Below, in pieces: positions 27,387 to 36,443 of a stretch of 64,000 nucleotides of DNA (position 1 is its first letter; the number at the start of each line of letters is the position of its first letter). Source of the stretch: Cyanobacteria bacterium FACHB-471 (GTDB lineage Bacteria > Cyanobacteriota > Cyanobacteriia > Elainellales > Elainellaceae); NCBI GenBank assembly GCA_014695345.1, contig JACJOC010000036.1, forward strand, positions 1-64,000, given 5' to 3'. The position numbers were made by a program, and so were the translations under genes. The notes under the pieces are model-generated. The model made no database searches and was not told the DNA's origin. It saw only the letters and a program-made list of their open reading frames with translations.

Positions 27387-29057
27387 TTAATTCAGCCTGA
27401 TAAAAGCACCTTTAATCGTAATTTCTCCGGTTGCGCTGATGTCGATATTGCCTTTTGCCTCAATTTTGAGATTTCCTGTTGAGCTAACGGTAACGCTGCC
27501 ATCACTGTCGTTGAGATGAAGTTTGTGCCCTCCATTTGTTTCAACGTAAACTCCTTTTTGGCGATCGCCATTATCTTCTTCTACAAATTGAATTTGATGC
27601 CCTGTGCGAGTTTTAAATGTTCGCAAACGAACTTTGCCATTTTGGACACTGTGTTTTACCTCAGTAGGCGGCGCATCTTTACCGTTCCAAACCCCGCCAA
27701 TAATGTAAGGACGATGGATATCTCCATGCTCAAATCCAACCAGGACTTCATCGTTGATTTCGGGTAAGCAATCAAATCCTCGGCGATCGCCTGCCCCAAT
27801 GCTAACGACTCGTGCCCAATTGCTGGTGTGATCTTCCGTTAACGTTGGCAACTTTACCTTGACTCGTCCCCATCCTTCTGGGTCTTCGTTATCGGTTACA
27901 ATGCCAACTAGGAGGGTTTCTCCGGGCGATCGCCTGGTTTGAGTCGAGAGTGCGGTGAGCAAATCTCCTTCCCTCAACCCACGCACACTAAATTCGGTAC
28001 TGTAAGCCCGTTCTTGATAAGAGTGGCGAGTTTCCGTGATGTAATACTTGCCGTCATACTGCCCCATACCCTCAAGCTTGACGACACGTCCGACTCGAAT
28101 TTGTGGATCTCCTTCAGCTTTTGCATCTGCCTGAACAAATTGTCCCTGTAGCTCATCACATAACGCTTGAGCCATGATGTCTGCCTCTTTAGGATTGAAG
28201 AAGGGGCGATCGACCACAACCAAAGTCGGTTTTTCGGGTTTACCGTTAAACTTGGTGCTGGTTTCGCTGCCTTTACCATTGTCTGTAGTTGTAATAATTT
28301 TTGCGGTTTCGGCAGTTGAGATAATGGGTTGCTTCTGGCTGTAGTCCCACGCTCTTACTTCCACTGATTTGACCTGCTCCGCAGTTGTCATGCGGACTCG
28401 AAAACTTCGTAAATTCTGTAGCCATTTCAGGCTTAATTCCTGTCCATCTGCTTTGGATTTGCGAAAGTTTAATTTGCCATTCTGCACAAATAGCTCAAAT
28501 CCAGTTCGAGCAGCACGCTCTCGCAGAAATTCCATGTTAGTCTGGTTTTCCTGAAACACATAGTCATGCGGAGAACCACTGCTGTCAATCGCATTCGTTT
28601 TAATACCAACTTCTGCGGCAATCTTTTTGACAATATCGCTATCGGTCATATTCTGAAAAGAACGGTTATGCCGCCCACGATGCAGACGGTGGGAGACATC
28701 ATAACCCCGCACAATAACTGGAGCCTGCGACCCTTCACTGAAATAGGTTTCGATCGCCGTAATTTCCCCTTCTAAAACGGTTCCTGGCTTCTCTTCGGAG
28801 GGGCTTTGCGATTCAGTGATACTAGAGCTGAAACCGAGCTTGAGTGTTTTACCAATTTGCAGCAAGTCTTTGTATCGCCAGGGTTTGTCATGCTCCTGTC
28901 CTGGAAAGTAGTCATTTTGAATAACCAGCATAAACATTCCCGGTCGATGTAGGCTTTCTTCGACACAAACTTGCAGAATGTCATCTAATAAATTTTGCGG
29001 TGCTTTTTCCCCATCAATTTCTAATGCAGGAAGAGCGCGATAGCCGACTGCTGCCAT
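27387..29057 (-). CDS. VgrG/gp5-gp27-like spike protein (Afp8-like)
   Basis: A 556-residue trimeric spike. A gp27-like hub half (about 1-370; DDILQVCVEESLHRPGMFML, FLRERAARTGFELFVQNGKL) is followed by the OB-fold (VGIVTDNEDPEGWGRVKVKL, WARVVSIGAGDRRGFDCLPE, DEVLVGFEHGD) and a C-terminal triple-stranded beta-helix seen in the repeat GNLKIEAKGNIDISATGEIT. No enzymatic extension follows. It carries the PAAR tip encoded next and plugs the tube end in the baseplate. Confidence 0.92.
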   Translation of the reverse strand: MAAVGYRALPALEIDGEKAPQNLLDDILQVCVEESLHRPGMFMLVIQNDYFPGQEHDKPWRYKDLLQIGKTLKLGFSSSITESQSPSEEKPGTVLEGEITAIETYFSEGSQAPVIVRGYDVSHRLHRGRHNRSFQNMTDSDIVKKIAAEVGIKTNAIDSSGSPHDYVFQENQTNMEFLRERAARTGFELFVQNGKLNFRKSKADGQELSLKWLQNLRSFRVRMTTAEQVKSVEVRAWDYSQKQPIISTAETAKIITTTDNGKGSETSTKFNGKPEKPTLVVVDRPFFNPKEADIMAQALCDELQGQFVQADAKAEGDPQIRVGRVVKLEGMGQYDGKYYITETRHSYQERAYSTEFSVRGLREGDLLTALSTQTRRSPGETLLVGIVTDNEDPEGWGRVKVKLPTLTEDHTSNWARVVSIGAGDRRGFDCLPEINDEVLVGFEHGDIHRPYIIGGVWNGKDAPPTEVKHSVQNGKVRLRTFKTRTGHQIQFVEEDNGDRQKGVYVETNGGHKLHLNDSDGSVTVSSTGNLKIEAKGNIDISATGEITIKGAFIRLN

Positions 29058-29069
29058 AACAACTGAACC

Positions 29070-29828
29070 CTACAAACTTGCTTTAAAATTTGCCTGCCCA
29101 CTAATCCGTGCCTGAAGGCTATCTTTGACGCGATCGATTCCATTTGCCAACATGTTTTGTCCTGTTGGAGATTCATCAATCTCTTTGAGAGCAAGGCTGT
29201 CAATTACAGCTCGAACGGGTGTTCCATCTGGCAGAAACATAGTGAGTTTATACGTCAATTTTTCAATAAAGCATTTTCGTAAATGCACTTGATCGCCCCA
29301 AACAAATCGATAGGTAGGTGTACGTTGATTTTGAGCATTACCTTGTCCACCACTCTGACTGTTTGGCTGCTGACTAAGAGAATTTGATAGACTATCCAAT
29401 GAGCTAGAAATTTGATCCAGTGGATTTGGAATATTTTGAAGCGGCACAGGTAACCCTTCTAAATTCAGCAGTGGCGCGGTGTGAGTACCAATCGGTCTGA
29501 CTGCTGCTCTAAACGCTTCAATGTACTCATCTACAACATTTTTACCCTCTTCATAGGTATCAAATACAATTTTGCTAATCGTCACCTTATACGCTTTTGT
29601 ATAAGAAAAACTTACCTTCGGCTGTTTCTTTTGCTCAGTACGCGCACCTGGATTTTCTGAAGTCTCCACAATTCCCTCAAACGTTAGTTCAGTCGGATTA
29701 AACATAAATCGAATTGGTGGAACGCCCCGCTCCCAGGGAATTAAAGTTGCTTTAACCAGAGGAGTATTACTCAAAGCCAGCTTAACTTGAGGAGTACCAT
29801 TTGAAAGTGAAGCATTAAGTAGAGCCAT
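29070..29828 (-). CDS. CIS baseplate hub/tube-connecting protein (Afp7-like)
   Basis: A 252-residue protein in the place of the LysM-bearing Afp7/gp53 connector. It contains RFMFNPTELTFEGIVET and VSFSYTKAYKVTISKIVFDT, then TYRFVWGDQVHLRKCFIEKL and MFLPDGTPVRAVIDSLALKE, the conserved core of this family. A Gly/Gln/Ser-rich insertion sits in the middle. A canonical C-terminal LysM is not obvious; the protein ends shortly after ISGQANFKASL. It lies 12 bases before the spike gene and probably joins tube and spike. Confidence 0.8.
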   Translation of the reverse strand: MALLNASLSNGTPQVKLALSNTPLVKATLIPWERGVPPIRFMFNPTELTFEGIVETSENPGARTEQKKQPKVSFSYTKAYKVTISKIVFDTYEEGKNVVDEYIEAFRAAVRPIGTHTAPLLNLEGLPVPLQNIPNPLDQISSSLDSLSNSLSQQPNSQSGGQGNAQNQRTPTYRFVWGDQVHLRKCFIEKLTYKLTMFLPDGTPVRAVIDSLALKEIDESPTGQNMLANGIDRVKDSLQARISGQANFKASL

Positions 29829-29862
29829 ATGTTTCTTCAGAAGATAAGGTTAATGAATTGAA

Positions 29863-32460
29863 TTAGTGCAAGCGGCTTATCCGATATCCCGATCGCTCGT
29901 GTTCGATCGCCAATTTTTGTTGAATTTGACCGTAAACTTCACGAGTTAAAACTGATATGCTACTGTCCACTGAAGGATCATATGAAGGAGTTGGCGATCG
30001 CTCTCCAGTTTTGGTTGAATTTGATTTAATTTGAGCAGATGTTTCATAAACAGAAATAATGTTGCTTGACCAAATGGGATAGGCGATCGCGTGATAACCT
30101 GAACGCTCTTGATCAAGATCCATGCAGTGTCGCATTGCGTTATAGATGTGTTGAGCCAGCATCACAAGCTGTTGATCATCAACGGTTGATTTCTGCTGAT
30201 TTGCGCTGCCAACTTGTTCGTTCGGTTTCGCTTGAATTCTAGGAGAAATTAAGGTGACAGAATTATCAACAGAATTATTAGTAGCGCTCTCTTCGGCTTC
30301 AGTATTATCCTCGTAGGACAAATTGCTTGAAGAATGGGTGTTATCCGCTAATTCAGCTAAGCTTGACCACGAGCTAGATCTATCGTCAGCAGCGTTAAAC
30401 TTTTCAGCAGAGGGTTGTGGCTGAAATTCTGTTCGTTTTCGCCGAAGAGGAATAGGTTCAGCGATCGCATCCCTAGAGATTGATGAGTCTTTAATATCAG
30501 GGTTAGAAACCTCAGTGGATTTTGCTATCTCAAATGTCTCGGCTTGAGAGTAAGATGTAGAGTTTTCCCCTAGCAATTCTGCCAGGCTTGACCAAGAGGT
30601 TGGAGTTGCAGAAACATTGGATCTATTCTCATTCGATGCTTTTTCAGAACGCATTATTGATAATGAGCGATCGTCATTTTGTAAAGATTCTTCTGATATG
30701 TCTGAATCTTCCATAGAACTCATAGCCTGTAGCGTAGTTTCCGCGTGTTCTTGTAGCTGGAGTTGAATCGGAGAGATAAAATTCGATATTTGAGTGAGAG
30801 GCGTTAATGATCCTAAAGGCTTGAGTGAAGATAGAACATCATTGCTTTGCTCAATTGAAGCGTCAGTTAGAGGCGATTGCTCCTTACTTAATTTTTCTGG
30901 TTCTGTTGCAGTCTTCTCTTCAATTACCTCGACTGATTCAGATGGTAAAATTATCGGTTCATGGAGAAGAGTAGTTGAATCAGAAACTCTTTCTATAGAT
31001 GGTTGAATAGAGTTTAACTTTGAAGAATTATCTTCTGTTTCAGAAGTTATAGTATCTGATGAATTTGATGAACTAGACCATCCATCTGCTTCCGAATTGG
31101 CTGATTGTGCTTCTAATATTGGCTCCGATTCAGGTACTTCCAGAACCTCTTGTTGTTCAGTAGTTCTTGCTACTAAAGATTCTATAGATTCTATTTTTCT
31201 CTGTAATGGCTCTAAAGGATCCTGCGAAGTCAGTGGTGTAGTTTCTACATTTTCTACTTCAGAAATTGTTTTATCCGTTCTAACAGAGTTTGAAGCAAGC
31301 TCTAGAGATTTATCTATGAATGTATCCGTTGTATCTTTTGTAGAAGAATAATTATCCGTAGGTGTGTTTGTTATGTCTTCTTGAGTAGATGCTGAACGAC
31401 GCAGAACTATCTGAGCAGGATCTGTAGCTAACACCTCTTCTGTTTGAGGTTGTGACGGTTGCTCGATAACTTTGTCTTCTGGAATTGCGATCGCATCTGA
31501 AATAAAACTCTCTTTTGCAGTAGTTTCTAAGTATGGTTCAGCAGCCTGGACTATATCAGTAGAGAAAGCGATCGCTTCTCTTACTGGTTCTACAGGTGTA
31601 GTTTGAGATGAAGTATCGGGTGAATTGTTGGAAGCCCTTGTCTGTTTTTGAGAAGGAACTCTATCTGAAATAGTTGAGGATGTCTGGTTCTGTTCTAGCT
31701 GTACTGGTAAGGCTTCTGGTATAGCCTCTAAATTATTTGAACGTGTTGAAGTATGTTCGTCTTGAACTGATGCAGCAGGTTTGGTTGCTGAACTAATCTT
31801 TTCTCCAAGTTGGTCTTCATCATTCTGATCAGGAGATTGTACTTCAGCCGAATCTACAACAGCTTCTGATAGCAAAGGCTGTAAGGCAAGTGATTTTTTC
31901 TGAATTGGCTCTATTGGAGTTTGTTCTTCAAAGATACTTAAGTCTTCAGAAGAGTGAGTTTCTGTTGTTTCAAGTTTTTGAATTTGGCGATCGTTCTCCC
32001 CCGAAGTTGAGTTTTTACCTTCGAGAGGAGACAAGGAAATTTCATTTACTGCTGACGGTTGATCTAGTAGTACCTGCGGTGATTGATCTGAAGATTCTAA
32101 ATTGCTTGATTCTTTTGTTGCAAAAGTGTTTTTTGATTCTGATGAGGCTTGTTCAGAGGAGGATGAGGGTTCTTCTCGCAATTGAGCTATTGGCTGAATC
32201 CTTGCATCTGGCGAGTTCGATAAGTTGGAAGCAGAAGCAGATTCCCCTGGTTCCTCAGAGGCTGTTAGCTCAAAGAACGGATCTAACGGTGCTGTTTGTA
32301 AAAGCAGATTAAGAGGTGAAGGAGGCTGGAGCGGTTGAAAGTTTTGTCCCAACGGTTGAGCAAATTGACCAAGTGGCGGCAAAGTTTGCAGAAATTGGCT
32401 CTGTCCCAACGGTTTAAGTTGCAGGCGGTTAGTGCTAAAACCAAGCGGTAGCAATGACAT
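29863..32460 (-). CDS. very long disordered acidic CIS protein with duplicated C-terminal motif
   Basis: An 865-residue protein of unknown family. The N-terminus repeats PLGQ/PLG units (FLQTLPPLGQFAQPLGQNF). About 690 residues of Ser/Glu/Thr/Gln-rich, low-complexity sequence follow, predicted disordered. The C-terminus has two copies of a 22-residue motif: residues 768-789 (LAQHIYNAMRHCMDL...ERSGY) and 838-859 (LTREVYGQIQQKLAI...ERSGY). The 50-residue protein at 33077-33229 carries a related motif. Sitting between a tube gene and the hub gene, it might act as a tape-measure or tether, but that is only a suggestion. Confidence 0.6.
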   Translation of the reverse strand: MSLLPLGFSTNRLQLKPLGQSQFLQTLPPLGQFAQPLGQNFQPLQPPSPLNLLLQTAPLDPFFELTASEEPGESASASNLSNSPDARIQPIAQLREEPSSSSEQASSESKNTFATKESSNLESSDQSPQVLLDQPSAVNEISLSPLEGKNSTSGENDRQIQKLETTETHSSEDLSIFEEQTPIEPIQKKSLALQPLLSEAVVDSAEVQSPDQNDEDQLGEKISSATKPAASVQDEHTSTRSNNLEAIPEALPVQLEQNQTSSTISDRVPSQKQTRASNNSPDTSSQTTPVEPVREAIAFSTDIVQAAEPYLETTAKESFISDAIAIPEDKVIEQPSQPQTEEVLATDPAQIVLRRSASTQEDITNTPTDNYSSTKDTTDTFIDKSLELASNSVRTDKTISEVENVETTPLTSQDPLEPLQRKIESIESLVARTTEQQEVLEVPESEPILEAQSANSEADGWSSSSNSSDTITSETEDNSSKLNSIQPSIERVSDSTTLLHEPIILPSESVEVIEEKTATEPEKLSKEQSPLTDASIEQSNDVLSSLKPLGSLTPLTQISNFISPIQLQLQEHAETTLQAMSSMEDSDISEESLQNDDRSLSIMRSEKASNENRSNVSATPTSWSSLAELLGENSTSYSQAETFEIAKSTEVSNPDIKDSSISRDAIAEPIPLRRKRTEFQPQPSAEKFNAADDRSSSWSSLAELADNTHSSSNLSYEDNTEAEESATNNSVDNSVTLISPRIQAKPNEQVGSANQQKSTVDDQQLVMLAQHIYNAMRHCMDLDQERSGYHAIAYPIWSSNIISVYETSAQIKSNSTKTGERSPTPSYDPSVDSSISVLTREVYGQIQQKLAIEHERSGYRISRLH

Positions 32461-32495
32461 GAGCTTTACTTCCTGCCTTGGACGGCGATCGCAAA

Positions 32496-33077
32496 TTAAA
32501 GATTGAAGGGATTCACAGCATTGATGAGGTCACTACCAAGACTGCTGCCTGACGAACTGCCTGAAAAATAACCCAATTTATCTCGTCCAGACGTGAGATT
32601 GATCGCACCTCCTCCAGCAGATTTTTCAATCTTCAAACCTTCGTAGGCTAGCGACAGTTCTTCGATCGCAACTGTAGTGGAATTTGCTTGTAAGGAAGGG
32701 GCTTTCCAGCCAGTGGGAACGGCTCCAATTAGAGTCCAGCACTGCATAGTCTCTCCCGCTTGACTGAACAGCAAAATGTTAATGTTGCGCCGCTGTTTTG
32801 GAACTCCGCCTAAGATCTGGCTTGCCCAAGTCCAGAAGACTAGATCATCGGTAATGCCACGTTTTAGCGTAATGTCTGTAAATTCAGACTGCCCTAGTAA
32901 AATGCGCTGCTGGTTGTTGACACCACCTTCAAAGATTGCTTCTCGCTTAACTTTAACGCCTACTCCAGAACATTCGCTGAAGGATGCTGTAATTGCGCTT
33001 TCCATTTCCACATAAAAGCGGTTAGCTGTAACATAGTTAAGTTCGTAGCTAGCAGAACCATTGCTCGGACTTGCCAT
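32496..33077 (-). CDS. CIS tube protein (gp19/Afp5-like)
   Basis: A 193-residue T4 gp19-type tube protein. The core reads ANRFYVEMESAITASFSECS, GVGVKVKREAIFEGG, FTDITLKRGITDDLVFWTWA and CWTLIGAVPTGWKAPSLQ, the conserved pattern of contractile inner tubes. A Gly/Ser-rich tail (FSGSSSGSSLGSDL) is extra. It is separated by several genes from the two other tube paralogues and lies next to the hub genes, so it may be the tube-initiating ring (Afp5 position). Its start overlaps the stop of the 50-residue gene by one base (TAATG). Confidence 0.88.
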   Translation of the reverse strand: MASPSNGSASYELNYVTANRFYVEMESAITASFSECSGVGVKVKREAIFEGGVNNQQRILLGQSEFTDITLKRGITDDLVFWTWASQILGGVPKQRRNINILLFSQAGETMQCWTLIGAVPTGWKAPSLQANSTTVAIEELSLAYEGLKIEKSAGGGAINLTSGRDKLGYFSGSSSGSSLGSDLINAVNPFNL

Positions 33078-33229
33078 TAAAATAATCTCCTGGAAAAAGG
33101 ACAGCGATCGCGTTGATTTCGTAAATCTTGCAGCATAATCTCATAAACGCGATCGCTCAACTTTTGCAGCAATACTGGATCGCGTAATACCTGTTTTGCT
33201 AGTTTTGAAACCTCTTCAGAATCTTGCAT
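33077..33229 (-). CDS. 50-residue CIS-operon protein sharing the VY...ER motif
   Basis: Start ATG at 33229-33227, stop TAA at 33079-33077. The peptide begins MQDSEEVSKLAKQVLRDP and ends RDRCPFSRRLF. It is coupled on both sides: 9 bases after the pseudokinase gene and overlapping the tube ATG by one base, so it is very likely a real gene. Its segment LSDRVYEIMLQDL...RDRCPF matches the duplicated motif at the C-terminus of the 865-residue protein. No family is recognised. A small adaptor binding the same partner is the obvious hypothesis. Confidence 0.75.
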   Translation of the reverse strand: MQDSEEVSKLAKQVLRDPVLLQKLSDRVYEIMLQDLRNQRDRCPFSRRLF

Positions 33230-33238
33230 TAGCGTTGA

Positions 33239-35527
33239 TTAAGGTTGAGTACAGGGTTGTAAAGGAACTAAGCCTGCTTCACTCAGTAAACACTGTCCTT
33301 CATCTGTTGTGAGTAACTTAATAAAGTTTTCTGCGGCAATAGGAGACTCTTTTCGATACACAACAACAAGTTTGAAAGCTAATGGATAGTATCCTGATTC
33401 AAATGCCTCAATATTGGGACGGTATCTGCCCTTGCTGCACAAATCTGTTGTAGGTTGAATGGGTCGATTGTTGTCTTGAATAAGTGCCTGAACTTTCTGG
33501 CGTTCTCCTATTGCTAAAGGATAAACAGCACACTGCCCTGATAAACTACTGAATAGTCCAAAGCCAATTCCCAATTCCTGTTTTTCGTTTTGTGTTCCCT
33601 TTAAGATTACTCCAAAAATATTTGCTGTTCTTTCTTGATTAGTAAAGTTCTCGTTATGGAATTCATCATGTTGCTGCTGTCGAACATCCTCGGGTGACTC
33701 CCGAAGTTGCCCGCCCTTAAGAACAATTTGTTGAAATAGTTTTATTGCTTGATCCTGATCCACAAATGGGACATAGAGTTTGACTTGCCAAGTTTCTAAA
33801 CCATCAGGCGAATTCCAGTTTCCATTTACATAGATTTCGCGCAGTTCATCAAAGGATAAGTCTCCGTCGAGTTGGCTTGGAATGTTTTGTCCTTGTGCAG
33901 GATCATTAAAGGCAACAAATACGGCGACCCCATCGTAAGCAACAGGCTCCAGCGCTAAATCAGCAGGAATTTTTTCAATAGTTGTTGTCAGAATAAAATC
34001 TACATCTCCCGCTCGTAGCTGTTCGATCGCTCCCTCATGAGAATTCCCTGATGATTCAAAAATATTGGGTTTAGGAGGATTAGATCCAGCCTGTCGCACT
34101 GCTATCTGCTCAATCAGTTTCTCTCCCTCTGCAACCAATCCAGTTTGGTCGAGCACATTGCTCCAACTACTGCCCTGAACATAAACATAGTTCATCGGTT
34201 CGTCTGAAACCTGGACATCACTTAGTTTAGATGTGGTCATTTCTTCAATAGTTGAGCGACTGATCCCAAACAGCCACACACCTCCCGATGAGATCATTCC
34301 AAATAAAATTCCCAACAACAGTGCTGTAAGCGGCTGTCGAATAATAAACTCTGAGTCATCCTCTTCTGCTTCAGCGATCGCGAGTGCAGAGTCAGCAGAC
34401 AGCAATTTAGGTGCTTTCAGTAGCGCTTCACGAGCAGCGGCGGCACTGGTAAAAATGGGTCGCGATAGACCAACAAGCTGATAGATAAATTGCTTCAGCG
34501 ATCGATCGCTAACAGCGTCCCAAGGCTGTTTAAGCTCAGGAGGCAGCAACCGGGAATCCAACGATTGTCCTGAGTTAGGAGCGATCGCTGTACCAGTCAA
34601 AAGGCTAAAACCAATGTAACCTAACGCTTTTAGGTCTTCAACAATAGAAGCACGAGATGGCGATTGAGTTTCAGATTGAAATAAGTCTTCCCAAGTTTCC
34701 AAAATGATGTAGATGAAGAACTGGGGATCACTCACGCCAACTGGAGAGTCTTGAAGTGCAAACAGCACGTTATCCAGCTTGAGATTGCCATACGGTTGCT
34801 TAACCTCGCCTGTGGCAAACCGCACCTTTTGGCTGTGAAGAAACAAGAGTGTCTGTAATACTTGCTTGAATAGTTGCCGCACAAAATTAGCGGGCATTGC
34901 TCCCACATGCTCTAAGTAGCCTTCGAGCGTGGTGCTATTGGCGATCGCCTCAGTCACAACATAGCAGCGATAGTCTTGGGATGATATATCAGTATCTAAC
35001 GGTGTAATAACGCGAAACTCTGGTTTGTTGTTGCTGCTAAAGCTGATTTTTGTTAATTGCTCAAATTTAACTTTGCGTTGTTTAAGCTCTGTCGAGTCAA
35101 GGCGTTCTGAAAGAAAATATTCTTTAATCAAAACGGGTTGACCATCCGGCATTTGCATACCTTCATACAGGCGCATCCAGTCTTCTTCCTTCAGGAGCTG
35201 TCCGAGCTGGTATCGTCCCCGACGACCCATGATCCCGTTGACTGGACGAGGAGGTGATTGCAAAAGGGACGAAGTAGGTTCGACTGCAATCGCAGTGGCA
35301 GTATTTGAACTAGCTTCAGGTACGATCGCTTCTGGCGATTGGAAGAACCAATTGGGCTTAGGTGGTGTGGAACGAGTCGGGATTCTATCAGGCACCCTAA
35401 TCTGCTCCAGTTTCTCTTGTCCAAAGCGTCTAGCTGTTTGTCTAGCAACCTCTTCAGGATGACGAAAAAGAGTCAGCCATTCTCTTGTCCGACTCCTGAC
35501 AACATTAATTAATTCTGTGAGTTGCAC
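33239..35527 (-). CDS. membrane pseudokinase fused to PstS-like binding domain, in CIS operon
   Basis: A 762-residue protein. Residues about 95-385 are a protein-kinase fold starting GRYQLGQLLKEEDWMRLYEG, with the Lys strand PVLIKEYF. The catalytic loop reads YGNLKLDNVLF instead of HRDLKxxN and no DFG is visible, so it is a pseudokinase. One membrane segment (LLLGILFGMISSGGVWLFG) lies near 400-420. The outer part is a type 2 periplasmic binding protein like PstS (EPVAYDGVAVFVAFNDP, LSFDELREIYVNG, LLTTDEGQCLLSEAGLVPLQ). Wedged between tail genes with 7- and 9-base gaps, it may sense a ligand across the membrane or anchor the machine; that is inferred. Confidence 0.8.
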   Translation of the reverse strand: MQLTELINVVRSRTREWLTLFRHPEEVARQTARRFGQEKLEQIRVPDRIPTRSTPPKPNWFFQSPEAIVPEASSNTATAIAVEPTSSLLQSPPRPVNGIMGRRGRYQLGQLLKEEDWMRLYEGMQMPDGQPVLIKEYFLSERLDSTELKQRKVKFEQLTKISFSSNNKPEFRVITPLDTDISSQDYRCYVVTEAIANSTTLEGYLEHVGAMPANFVRQLFKQVLQTLLFLHSQKVRFATGEVKQPYGNLKLDNVLFALQDSPVGVSDPQFFIYIILETWEDLFQSETQSPSRASIVEDLKALGYIGFSLLTGTAIAPNSGQSLDSRLLPPELKQPWDAVSDRSLKQFIYQLVGLSRPIFTSAAAAREALLKAPKLLSADSALAIAEAEEDDSEFIIRQPLTALLLGILFGMISSGGVWLFGISRSTIEEMTTSKLSDVQVSDEPMNYVYVQGSSWSNVLDQTGLVAEGEKLIEQIAVRQAGSNPPKPNIFESSGNSHEGAIEQLRAGDVDFILTTTIEKIPADLALEPVAYDGVAVFVAFNDPAQGQNIPSQLDGDLSFDELREIYVNGNWNSPDGLETWQVKLYVPFVDQDQAIKLFQQIVLKGGQLRESPEDVRQQQHDEFHNENFTNQERTANIFGVILKGTQNEKQELGIGFGLFSSLSGQCAVYPLAIGERQKVQALIQDNNRPIQPTTDLCSKGRYRPNIEAFESGYYPLAFKLVVVYRKESPIAAENFIKLLTTDEGQCLLSEAGLVPLQPCTQP

Positions 35528-35534
35528 TGCTACC

Positions 35535-35906
35535 TCATCCGGGGCTAATCGTTCCTTGCAGTTCTTCTGATTTCAAGGCAGACTGCAAATTTTGAGCTGT
35601 TGTATTATCTGATTCATCTTCTAACTCATTAATTTGTAAGTAGAAGCGATGGAGATAGTTTAAGTCACAGGCAAATAAACCTTCAATAATCGTGGGCGTG
35701 ATTTCCTCTAACGCCCCCAAACAGGTAATGACGCGAGCTAGAACAATCACTGTTGAATACGCTGGATTTGCTTTAACACGTGGATCGCGAAGGGGCACGA
35801 TTTCATCGATCGCCTTTGCTAGTCGCATCATGCCCCGACGATGTAAATTGCCGTGAGCATCGAGGTAGCCCTTGGGAAGGGTAAACTCAAATTCGGTTTG
35901 CAGCAT
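35535..35906 (-). CDS. tail assembly chaperone-like protein
   Basis: A 123-residue protein: FEFTLPKGYLDAHGNLHRRG, LRDPRVKANPAYSTVIVLAR, LGALEEITPTIIEGLFACDL and LHRFYLQINE. The order polar strand, conserved charged loop and helical region that picks tube or tape-measure partners resembles phage tail assembly chaperones (Mu gp41/P2 E type). It is separated from the preceding tube gene by 3 bases and from the pseudokinase by 7. It is present in most CIS operons at this place. Exact role is inferred. Confidence 0.65.
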   Translation of the reverse strand: MLQTEFEFTLPKGYLDAHGNLHRRGMMRLAKAIDEIVPLRDPRVKANPAYSTVIVLARVITCLGALEEITPTIIEGLFACDLNYLHRFYLQINELEDESDNTTAQNLQSALKSEELQGTISPG

Positions 35907-35909
35907 GAG

Positions 35910-36401
35910 TTACTGTTGTCGGCTAAAGAGTTCGATCGCTAATTCCATTTCTTCAACTTCGATGTCATTACTGCTGGCGTTGAAGTCGGATACAACATAG
36001 CTAATAGGCCATGCGCTTCTAAACTGAAATATTGCCTGTGGGTGTTCTCCCTGGTCGTAGATCGTCAGCGACCCGTCTCGCAGTTGGTTTGCCCAATCTC
36101 CCCGCTGCACTGCTTCAAACCATCGCCAAAGAGTGGGCGATCGCGTCATTCCTCGACGTAGCGTCACATTGTTAGTTTTGACATTGCCTGGAACTTTGGT
36201 GCGAACAACCTGACCTGATTTTGCTTTCCCCCATTGCTGGGGTGTCACTTCACAAATTTCTACAACATCCTGAGTGCGCTTAAAGCCTTTACACTCCATG
36301 AAGTAAGCGTCGACCGGGTCTTGACTGCCGTCCAATTTCAGTTCGATATAAAAACGACACGTTGTGAGGATTTCTGGAAAATTCTCAATCAGATTTGGCA
36401 T
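35910..36401 (-). CDS. CIS tube-family protein 2 (gp19-like)
   Basis: A 163-residue gp19-type protein: CRFYIELKLDGSQDPVDAYF, MECKGFKRTQDVVEICEVTP, NVKTNNVTLRRGMTRSPTLW and ISYVVSDFNASSNDIEVEEM. The order of strands and the NVTLRRG motif are those of the inner tube. It lies between the main tube gene and the chaperone-like gene. In related systems one paralogue forms the tube and others form its first layers; which does what here cannot be told. Confidence 0.87.
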   Translation of the reverse strand: MPNLIENFPEILTTCRFYIELKLDGSQDPVDAYFMECKGFKRTQDVVEICEVTPQQWGKAKSGQVVRTKVPGNVKTNNVTLRRGMTRSPTLWRWFEAVQRGDWANQLRDGSLTIYDQGEHPQAIFQFRSAWPISYVVSDFNASSNDIEVEEMELAIELFSRQQ

Positions 36402-36443
36402 GAGTCAGATTTGGAATTAGATAGGCATCAGATAGAACTAGAG

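Noticed and set aside
33239-35527. Active Ser/Thr kinase regulating the CIS
   Set aside because: The catalytic Asp of HRD is replaced (YGN) and no DFG was found, so phosphotransfer is unlikely.
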